Below, piece after piece: positions 1-4,633 of a stretch of 5,984 nt of DNA. The notes beneath the pieces are model-generated. The model had not been told where the DNA came from and did not search any database. It saw only the letters and a program-made list of their open reading frames with translations. The stretch lies in contig SYAK01000532.1 of NCBI GenBank assembly GCA_005788935.1, positions 1-5,984 of the forward strand. Reading direction: 5' to 3'. Within the stretch, counting starts at the first letter, position 1, and each line of letters starts with the position of its first letter. Source of the DNA: Pseudomonadota bacterium (GTDB taxonomy: Bacteria; Myxococcota; UBA9042; PHBI01). Both the position numbers and the translations under genes were made by a program.

Positions 1-497
1 CCCGAGAGCTCGGAGGGCATCTTGCGGGCCGCGTGGGTGAGGTTCAGGAGTGCCAGCAACTCATCGACACGACGCAGGATTTCATCCTGAGGCAGGCGCG
101 TGTTCTCGGCGAGCGGGAAGGCGATGTTGGCGGTGACGTCGAGGGAGTCGAGCAGCGCATAGGACTGGAAGAGCATCGCGACGCGCTTGCGCAACATCAA
201 CAGTCGCTCGGGTGACGCCTCGCGGGTGTCCTCGCCGAAGAGCAGGACCTGCCCCTCGTCGGGCCGCATCAGGCCGTTCATGAGACGCAGCAGCACCGAC
301 TTGCCAGACCCCGAGACGCCCGCGATGACCGTCGTGAGCCCGGTGTGGACGTCGAGGTCGACGCCATCGAGCACGGCCCGATCCCCGAAGCGCTTGACGA
401 CGCCGCGCAGGGCGATGACAGGCCGCGCCGGATCCGCTGGCCACCGCGGGATGTCGGGGCAGAGCAGATTTTTTCGGGTGTCGGACGGTGCAACCAT
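1..497 (-). CDS. ABC transporter ATP-binding protein, Mla/Mce lipid-transport type (MlaF-like), 3' end off the window
   Basis: Cytoplasmic ATPase subunit of an ABC importer. In the Mla/Mce family this subunit powers phospholipid movement between outer and inner membranes with a MlaE-type permease and a MlaD/Mce-type lipid-binding protein. I see 165 codons from ATG 497. After about 25 variable residues, the nucleotide-binding domain begins near residue 27. The Walker A motif is GVSGSGKS (60-67), followed by VLLRLMNGLMRPDEG. The Q-loop is MLFQSYALLDSLDV (108-121), followed by NIAFPLAENTRLP. The reading stops at PSELSG, inside the LSGG signature, so Walker B and the H-loop lie beyond the left edge. 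The FQS-ALLDSL Q-loop and the N-(I/V)-AFPL-EN/HT stretch are typical of MlaF/Ttg2A-like ATPases and not of amino-acid or metal transporters. A GTG at 506 is an alternative start; neither start has a clear ribosome site. It is divergent from the rhomboid gene. The family call is firm, but the lipid substrate is inferred. Confidence 0.92.
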   Translation of the reverse strand, partial: MVAPSDTRKNLLCPDIPRWPADPARPVIALRGVVKRFGDRAVLDGVDLDVHTGLTTVIAGVSGSGKSVLLRLMNGLMRPDEGQVLLFGEDTREASPERLLMLRKRVAMLFQSYALLDSLDVTANIAFPLAENTRLPQDEILRRVDELLALLNLTHAARKMPSELS

Positions 498-585
498 GGA
501 CGTCACGGTCGGACGATACCATCATTGGAGCCGAGGTGGGTGTCCGCGCGTCGCGGCCCCTCGCATGCAGCGGACAAGGCAGCGC

Positions 586-590
586 GGAGG
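586..590 (+). promoter_or_regulatory. Ribosome binding site of the rhomboid gene
   Basis: A GGAGG lies six bases upstream of ATG 597. It decides the start: the open frame runs 84 codons further upstream, but that extension is Arg/Ala/His-rich, would overlap the divergent ATPase gene, and has no such site. Confidence 0.8.
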
Positions 591-596
591 CGGGCG

Positions 597-1202
597 ATGG
601 CGGCGGGCAGAGCGGGTGGCGGCAAGGCGGACGCGGACGGGGCGCTCGTCGCGAAGGCGAAGATCCTCGGGGGGCTGCTCGCGGTCATGTGGTTCCTCGA
701 GATCGTCGACGCGGCCCTCGGCGGCAGCCTCGACCAGTACGGCATCCGCCCGCGCTCCACCGACGGCCTCGTCGGACTCGCGCTGTCGCCCTTCCTTCAC
801 GGCGGCTTCGGCCACCTGACGTCGAACACGATCCCGTTCGCCGTGCTCGGCTTCCTGACGATGGTGCACGGAGCGGGGACGTTCTGGCGCGTGACGGTCG
901 CCTCGGCCCTCGTCGGAGGCCTGCTGGTGTGGCTCGTCGGCGCCTCGCACTCGGTCCACATCGGGGCGAGCGGCGTCATCTTCGGCTACTTCGGGTTCCT
1001 GCTCGCGATGGGCCTCTTCGAGCGGTCGGCCAAGGCCCTGCTCATCGCGGTCCTCGTCGGCCTCGGCTACGGCGGCCTCATCTTCGGCGTGCTGCCGTCG
1101 CAGCCCGGCGTGAGCTGGGAGGGGCACCTCTTCGGCTTTCTCTCGGGCGCCGGTTTCGCGTGGCAGTCAACCCGCCGCGCGAGCCCGGCGGCGCGCCGCT
1201 GA
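597..1202 (+). CDS. Rhomboid family intramembrane serine protease
   Basis: Integral inner-membrane protease that cleaves substrates within or next to their transmembrane segments. The 201-aa product has six hydrophobic segments, roughly at residues 20-41, 64-91, 96-115, 122-141, 145-167 and 176-191, which is the minimal bacterial six-helix rhomboid fold. The expected motifs are present in order. HGGFGHLTSN carries H68, H73 and N77 on helix 2 (the H-x4-H-x3-N oxyanion-hole region). GASG carries the nucleophile S125 on helix 4. EGHLFGFLSG carries the catalytic base H177 on helix 6. Both members of the Ser/His dyad are therefore intact and the enzyme is probably active. The Trp-Arg pair usual in the loop after helix 1 is not evident; an FWR (96-98) occurs after helix 2 instead. 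A short basic cytoplasmic tail ends the protein, and no accessory domain is fused. The gene stands alone, divergent from the Mla-type ATPase and convergent with the 149-aa gene. The substrate cannot be read from the sequence. Confidence 0.93.
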   Translation: MAAGRAGGGKADADGALVAKAKILGGLLAVMWFLEIVDAALGGSLDQYGIRPRSTDGLVGLALSPFLHGGFGHLTSNTIPFAVLGFLTMVHGAGTFWRVTVASALVGGLLVWLVGASHSVHIGASGVIFGYFGFLLAMGLFERSAKALLIAVLVGLGYGGLIFGVLPSQPGVSWEGHLFGFLSGAGFAWQSTRRASPAARR

Positions 1203-1246
1203 GCCTCCCACGCATGGCTTGCGCGCGGGTGATGGCCGGGATGCGA

Positions 1247-1270
1247 CCCTGAATGAGGATTCATTCAGGG
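1247..1270. promoter_or_regulatory. Perfect 10-bp inverted repeat with a FadR-like TGAATGA-N4-TCATTCA core
   Basis: The arms CCCTGAATGA and TCATTCAGGG flank the 4-base loop GGAT with no mismatch. The repeat lies in the 93-bp gap where the rhomboid gene (plus) and the 149-aa gene (minus) converge. That position favours a two-way terminator, but there is no T-run on either strand. The AT-rich arms also stand out against the GC-rich surroundings. The inner 18 bases match the arm sequence and spacing of the operator known for the Bacillus TetR-family repressor FadR (TGAATGA-N4-TCATTCA). The repeat itself is seen directly. Its role, as protein-binding site or transcript hairpin, is undecided. Confidence 0.6.
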
Positions 1271-1295
1271 AGTCGGGCCCCGCGCGCCGTGTGCC

Positions 1296-1745
1296 TCAGC
1301 CCTCGTCAGGCCCCGCGTCGGCCTCGTCGCCGCCCGCGCGCTTCGGTCGGATGGACGTCCGGATAGAGGGCTTGAGCTTCTGGTCGTTCGGGATGAAACG
1401 GATCTCCGTCCGGATCTCGAACGAGACCATCGTCAGGATCTTCGCGACCTCGGTCCCGACGTCGAGCCCCTCGAGGAAGCGCCGCGTCTGCCCCCCGATC
1501 GCGCGCACGAGCTCGTCGCGCCCCTTGTCGACCGCGCCTTTCAGGTAGGTCACCAGCTCGCGGGGCATCGCGTCGCCGACCATCCCGCGGAGCTTCTCCT
1601 CAGAGGCCCGCACCGACCGGAACCCCTGCGAAAAGGCCTTCCTCAGGGTCTCCGCGACCCACCCTGCGGCGCCGTCGTCGTCATCGTCGGAACCGCCGTC
1701 CTGGGGACGCCGCTCGTCGTCTTCACCCTCACCACCCGTCGCCAT
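1296..1745 (-). CDS. Hypothetical helical protein with acidic N- and C-terminal segments (149 aa)
   Basis: I do not recognise a named family. The start at ATG 1745 is chosen because a strong GGGAGGGGG ribosome site lies just upstream. The frame stays open for 38 more codons upstream, but these are Arg/Gly/Pro-rich and unconvincing. Residues 1-26 are acidic low complexity, including a run of Asp at 20-24. Residues 29-108 are amphipathic and predicted helical, with the patterns VAETLRKAFSQGFRSVRA, PRELVTYLKGAVDKGRDELV and TRRFLEGLDVGTEVAKIL. The segment SFEIRTEIRFIPND (108-121) may form a beta strand, followed by a basic stretch (123-136) and a second acidic tail (139-149). It has no signal peptide, membrane helix or cysteine, so it is probably cytoplasmic. 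Evenly spaced amphipathic helices without catalytic motifs resemble phasin-like or other scaffold proteins in general character only. It is divergent from the 379-aa gene across 126 bp, so the two may share control. Confidence 0.78.
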   Translation of the reverse strand: MATGGEGEDDERRPQDGGSDDDDDGAAGWVAETLRKAFSQGFRSVRASEEKLRGMVGDAMPRELVTYLKGAVDKGRDELVRAIGGQTRRFLEGLDVGTEVAKILTMVSFEIRTEIRFIPNDQKLKPSIRTSIRPKRAGGDEADAGPDEG

Positions 1746-1750
1746 CGCCC

Positions 1751-1755
1751 CCTCC
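1751..1755 (-). promoter_or_regulatory. Ribosome binding site of the 149-aa gene
   Basis: On the minus strand this reads GGAGG inside the purine run GGGAGGGGG, five bases before ATG 1745. It supports the short start over the 38-codon upstream extension of the frame. Confidence 0.75.
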
Positions 1756-1871
1756 CGGACCCGACAAACTCGACGACCCCGTGGCCGCGGCCGCATGCTA
1801 GCCCAAAGGGGCGGACCCCGCCACCCGCGCGCCTCACCCGCCCCGCTGCCTCCCGACACAACCTGGCCACG

Positions 1872-3011
1872 ATGACGACCCCCGACCTCTCGCCCGCACC
1901 CTCAGACCGGCACCCCTCGGACCTCGACGCCCGGGCAGAGGCCGCCCGCACCGCAGGGGATCGCGACGGACTCGTTCGGGCGCTCGCCGCCCGCGCGGAG
2001 GCCCTCGCGCTGAGCGATCCCGATCGGGCCCGCCGCGATGCAGTCGAGGCGCGGCGCCTCGCGCGAACCCTGAACGACCCAGCCCTCGACGCGCTCGCCT
2101 CCGCCCTCGAGGTGCTCGTCGCGTGGCTTGACGGGCGGCCGAGCGACCTGCGGCTGCCGCCCGACGACCCGGACATGCCCCGGCCCGTGCGGCTGCGACG
2201 GGCCCTCGCGGCCGCCGCCCTCGGCGGAGGGCCACCCGAACTCGAGCCCTCGGAGGGGGAGCTGCGCACCTCCTCCACCCTCGCGGCGATCGTCCATCTG
2301 CTGCGGGCGTCCCAGGCTCGGACCAGCACGCCCTGGCAGCCGCCACCGCCGCGGGACGAGGCCGCGCCCTCAGCCAGACCCCTGACACCCGACACGACGC
2401 TCGAGGCCCTCGCGGCGGTGGCGGTCGTGCTCGCCGCGCCAGCCCCGTCCGCGACCGGCGTGCTCGGGGCGCTGCTCGGTCCGCCCACGTCGGAGGTTCC
2501 GATGACGCTAGACACGCTCGCCCCGACCGAGGGTGCCGAGCCGGCCTGGAGCCTGACCGCGGCGGGCGCGCGGACGCTCCTCGCGCGCCGAGACCACCCG
2601 GCGGAGGTCGTCGTCTTTCTGGGCCCGCGCCAGCTGCCAGCCGAGCAGGTGCCAGCCTTCCTCGCGGCGCTGTCGCCGCTGCTGCGGGCACCATCACGCC
2701 CGGGCGCCGAGACGCAGACGCAGACGCCAGACGCCTGGCTACGGGACGCAGGACGTCTCGACGTCGAGCTGCGGGCGGGCCGGCTCAGCTTCTTTCCGGA
2801 CGTGCGGACCGCCTTCACGGAGCACCTGCTGACGCGCGATGTGTTGCGCGGGGCGCTGGAGCGGGCGCTGCAGCGCCATGCGGGCGTTTACGCCCAGGTC
2901 GCGGCCGACTGGGGCATCGAGCCCTACCAGCGGTGGATGGATTTCCTGCGTCGCAACGGCGCCTTGCTGAATTTCAGGGCCTTCCGCGGCGCGACCCGCG
3001 ACGTCTCCTGA
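1872..3011 (+). CDS. Hypothetical protein (379 aa), Ala/Arg/Leu-rich helical N-terminus and HTH-like C-terminus
   Basis: I do not recognise this gene. Residues 15-90 are Ala/Arg/Leu-rich and look like paired helices of a tetratricopeptide-like fold (DARAEAARTAGDRDGL, RALAARAEALALSDPDRARR, VEARRLARTLNDPALDAL), but no clean repeat can be fitted. A Pro-rich, probably flexible part follows (about 95-225). A second folded part starts near 226 and includes a hydrophobic strand, AEVVVFLGP (244-252). The C-terminus (about 323-372) is the most distinctive part: a helix LRGALERALQRHAG, then VYAQVAADWGIEPYQRWMDFLRRNG and LLNFRAFRG. This spacing resembles the Fis-like helix-turn-helix that ends NtrC-type regulators, but no sigma54 ATPase domain is present. 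There is no signal peptide or membrane segment. No convincing ribosome site precedes ATG 1872, so translation may be leaderless or the start may be misplaced. It is probably cotranscribed with the 215-aa gene 63 bp downstream. That the reading frame is a gene is well supported; a DNA-binding role is weak inference. Confidence 0.8.
   Translation: MTTPDLSPAPSDRHPSDLDARAEAARTAGDRDGLVRALAARAEALALSDPDRARRDAVEARRLARTLNDPALDALASALEVLVAWLDGRPSDLRLPPDDPDMPRPVRLRRALAAAALGGGPPELEPSEGELRTSSTLAAIVHLLRASQARTSTPWQPPPPRDEAAPSARPLTPDTTLEALAAVAVVLAAPAPSATGVLGALLGPPTSEVPMTLDTLAPTEGAEPAWSLTAAGARTLLARRDHPAEVVVFLGPRQLPAEQVPAFLAALSPLLRAPSRPGAETQTQTPDAWLRDAGRLDVELRAGRLSFFPDVRTAFTEHLLTRDVLRGALERALQRHAGVYAQVAADWGIEPYQRWMDFLRRNGALLNFRAFRGATRDVS
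2709..2733 (+). repeat. Short imperfect tandem repeat of CAGACG inside the 379-aa gene
   Basis: Four copies of a CAGACG-like unit occur: GAGACG, CAGACG and CAGACG in direct succession, then one more CAGACG after a single C. The first three encode the hydrophilic turn ETQTQT (280-285). The extra base before the last copy keeps the unit from being a simple frame-neutral array. It lies in a linker between the strand-containing region and the C-terminal domain, so length changes would probably be tolerated. Confidence 0.5.
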
Positions 3012-3074
3012 CGCGGCGCGAGCGCGCGCGCTTGGGGCTTGCAGGTGGCGGCGATCTTCGCTAGGTCCCGACGG

Positions 3075-3722
3075 ATGCAAGCCATGATCCTGAATCTTCT
3101 CAAGTCCGCTGGTCGCTATGCCGCCGGCAACCCACGTCTTCTCGGCGAAATCGCGCGCAACGCGCTGCACGGGCGGCTGACGATCCCGCTCGATCTGCTG
3201 CGTTGGGCCGCGAGCCTGCTCCCGCCAGGCGGCTCGACGCCGTCCGACATCTCGGTCATCGCCAACCCGCCCGCGCTCGGGCTTGGCGCGACCGCAGACC
3301 TGATGGGCACGCAGCTGCGGGTCGACGGGGCCATCCTCATCGATGCGCTCGAGACGTCGGCCGAGGCCTTCAAGGTCACCCTGCGGGTGCGCGACCTGCG
3401 GGCCTCGGTGCTGAACAACCTCGACGGCAACGTGGCCAAGCTGCTCAAGTCGGGCGCGCTGAACCTGTCGAAGCCGGCGTCGCTGCTGAACTTCATCCCG
3501 AAGAAGCCGCCCGCGATCCTCGAGGCGAAGGATGACCGCTTCGTCATCGACCTGCTCCGCGTGCCGCAGGTCGCCCACAATCCGCTCATCCGGAAGGCGC
3601 TCGCGACGCTGACGCCCGTCCTGTCGGTGGGAGAGATCCGCACCGAAGGCGACAACCTCATCGTCGGGCTCAAGGCCTCGCCGTCGGGCTTCCGCGAGAG
3701 CTTCGCGGCCTTCCGCAGCTGA
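3075..3722 (+). CDS. Hypothetical protein (215 aa), possibly a lipid- or membrane-associated DUF2993-like fold
   Basis: I do not recognise a named family with certainty. ATG 3075 is preferred because AGGT (3063-3066) lies eight bases upstream; TTG 3039 and ATG 3084 are less well placed. The N-terminus (1-50) holds two or three amphipathic helices with a basic face (MILNLLKSAGRYAA, PRLLGEIARNALHGR, PLDLLRWAASLLPPGG) and no classic signal peptide. From about residue 58, beta-like segments follow: SVIANPPALGLGATADLMG, QLRVDGAILIDALE, FKVTLRVRDLRASVL, DRFVIDLL and NLIVGLKASPSG. A Leu/Lys-rich helix interrupts them (117-135, KLLKSGALNLSKPASLLNF). A repeated short-strand pattern around a 'gv-v' core is reminiscent of the LmeA/DUF2993 lipid-binding proteins, but this is a resemblance by eye only. 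It has no cysteines and no obvious catalytic motif. It follows the 379-aa gene by 63 bp on the same strand and ends 30 bp before a strong hairpin, as expected for the last gene of a short operon. Confidence 0.82.
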   Translation: MQAMILNLLKSAGRYAAGNPRLLGEIARNALHGRLTIPLDLLRWAASLLPPGGSTPSDISVIANPPALGLGATADLMGTQLRVDGAILIDALETSAEAFKVTLRVRDLRASVLNNLDGNVAKLLKSGALNLSKPASLLNFIPKKPPAILEAKDDRFVIDLLRVPQVAHNPLIRKALATLTPVLSVGEIRTEGDNLIVGLKASPSGFRESFAAFRS

Positions 3723-3752
3723 GGGCGGCCGAGCGCCTGAACGGGCCGCAGA

Positions 3753-3781
3753 CGCCACGCGGGAACGTCGCCCGCGTGGCG
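3753..3781. terminator. Hairpin between convergent genes, likely bidirectional terminator
   Basis: An 11-bp perfect GC-rich stem (arms CGCCACGCGGG and CCCGCGTGGCG) closes a 7-base loop, AACGTCG. Pairing resumes for three more base pairs after one mismatch (3749-3751 with 3783-3785). It lies 30 bp after the stop of the 215-aa gene and 14 bp after the stop of the lipoprotein gene, which converge here. Read towards the lipoprotein, the stem is followed by a short A-run (3792-3795) and no T-run. Read in the opposite direction, there is no T-run either. It is therefore a strong-stem terminator without a classic U-tract, as is common in GC-rich genomes. Confidence 0.7.
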
Positions 3782-3795
3782 CCTGGCCGCGAAAA

Positions 3796-4494
3796 TCACT
3801 CGGACGCGGCGGGGACGTAGGTGAGGGCGGCGTCGAAGGCGTAGCGGTCGACGCACCACGTTTGACCACCGGCGACGAGGGTCGACTCGTAGTCCTCGTT
3901 GATGGTGACCTCGGCGAACCGGGCGTCGCGCAAGACACCCGTCAACTGGCCACCTTTGCCCCCGTTGGCGGTGAGCTCCAGCGTGCCTGACTGGACGAGC
4001 CAGGCGCTCTCACAGGCACCGTCCGCCTCGCAGTTGGTGTAGATGAGGCCGCAGACCGCGCAGTCCTTGTAGTTTTCGCCCGTGAAATCGAACGTGAAGG
4101 GGCCCGTCTCGGCGCCGAGCACGTAGTAGAGCTCGAGGTAGAGGACGGTGAGCGGGTCGGTCTCCGAGGTCGGGTTCGTCAGGTAGGACTCGAGGAAGCC
4201 GAACTCGAGCTGGTCGTTCTCACCCGTCGACTGGGCCGCGACCAGACCCTCGGGGGCCCAGCCTTCACGGTCGCACGGGTCTGGGATTGGGTCGATGCCG
4301 CCGGTGTCCGGGGTCGGAGGCGTGACATCCGCGGGCGCCGGGGTCGTGTCCCGAGTCGCGGCGGAGGTGTCGGACGGGCGGCTGTCGGAGGCGTCCGTGG
4401 TGTCGGAGACGCCGCTCGATGGGGTCCCGAGGTCGCTCTCGCAGGCGGCGAGGGTGAAGGCGGCGGCGGCGAAGGCGGGGAGGACGGTCTTCAT
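3796..4494 (-). CDS. Secreted lipoprotein with Asp/Thr/Ser/Pro-rich linker and six-cysteine domain
   Basis: Predicted extracytoplasmic, membrane-anchored lipoprotein of unknown function (232 aa). ATG 4494 has a GGAG ribosome site nine bases upstream. The signal peptide has one Lys, a hydrophobic core and the lipobox LAAC at 15-18, so C18 would be lipidated after signal peptidase II cleavage. Residue 19 is Glu, not the Asp that retains lipoproteins in the inner membrane in E. coli, so outer-membrane placement is plausible. A low-complexity linker (19-73) rich in Asp, Thr, Ser and Pro spaces the domain from the membrane. The globular part (74-232) is acidic and aromatic, with strands such as FGFLESYL, LTVLYLELYYVLG and GPFTFDFTG. 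Its six cysteines (C74, C145, C148, C155, C161, C214) could form three disulfides; C145-x2-C148 sits in DCAVCGLIYTNC. A segment SGTLELTANGGKGGQLTGVLRD suggests a beta-sandwich repeat. Linkers of this composition are common in Myxococcota surface lipoproteins. I see no enzyme motif. Confidence 0.9.
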   Translation of the reverse strand: MKTVLPAFAAAAFTLAACESDLGTPSSGVSDTTDASDSRPSDTSAATRDTTPAPADVTPPTPDTGGIDPIPDPCDREGWAPEGLVAAQSTGENDQLEFGFLESYLTNPTSETDPLTVLYLELYYVLGAETGPFTFDFTGENYKDCAVCGLIYTNCEADGACESAWLVQSGTLELTANGGKGGQLTGVLRDARFAEVTINEDYESTLVAGGQTWCVDRYAFDAALTYVPAASE

Positions 4495-4633
4495 TCGGGT
4501 TCGCTCCGGCGGGTGACGACTTGCCGTGCAGGGACGGCGGGCACGACCATTCTAGCCGGGGCGGCCCGTGGCGACAAGGTGCCCTGCCCGGAATGGCAGA
4601 CGCGCGGCGCTGCGGCCCCGAACTCGGGCGTCC
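4495..4633 (-). other. Intergenic region between tmcA and the lipoprotein gene
   Basis: This 139-bp gap is the longest non-coding stretch. It holds the sigma70-like promoter (4549-4577) and the GGAG ribosome site (4504-4507) of the lipoprotein gene. Two small inverted repeats, 4584-4599 (CTGCC with GGCAG) and 4617-4628 (CCCGA with TCGGG), have stems of only five base pairs and are too weak to call as the tmcA terminator. Confidence 0.5.
4549..4577 (-). promoter_or_regulatory. Sigma70-like promoter of the lipoprotein gene
   Basis: On the minus strand, a -35 box TTGTCG (4572-4577, four of six bases match TTGACA) and a -10 box TAGAAT (4549-4554, five of six match TATAAT) are separated by exactly 17 bp. 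The expected transcription start near 4542 gives a leader of about 48 bases before ATG 4494. An AT-rich TAGAAT is rare in this GC-rich sequence. This suggests the lipoprotein is transcribed independently of tmcA upstream. Confidence 0.62.

Noticed and set aside
345..596. 84-codon upstream extension of the rhomboid frame
   Set aside because: It overlaps the divergent ATPase gene, has atypical Arg/His-rich composition, and the GGAGG six bases before ATG 597 marks the true start.
498..596. Promoters in the divergent ATPase/rhomboid gap
   Set aside because: I looked on both strands for -35/-10 pairs with 16-18 bp spacing; only single weak hexamers (such as TATCGT on the minus strand) were found, without partners.
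1643..2818. 391-codon open frame on the minus strand
   Set aside because: Antisense to the 379-aa gene and overlapping the 149-aa gene in another frame; the translation is Ser/Arg/Ala low complexity.
3021..3032. 12-bp alternating CG palindrome (AGCGCGCGCGCT) between the 379- and 215-aa genes
   Set aside because: A perfect palindrome, but simple alternating GC of this length is expected in such a GC-rich genome, and it has no spacer for a hairpin loop. No regulatory role can be supported.
2739..3938. 399-codon open frame on the minus strand spanning two plus-strand genes
   Set aside because: It lies antisense to the 379- and 215-aa genes, crosses the 3753-3781 hairpin and runs into the lipoprotein gene. 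The product is Arg/Gln/Glu-rich without recognisable domains; such shadows are expected with GC-rich third positions.
4584..4628. Two small inverted repeats as a tmcA terminator
   Set aside because: Stems are only five base pairs, one with a two-base loop, and neither is followed by a T-run on the minus strand.
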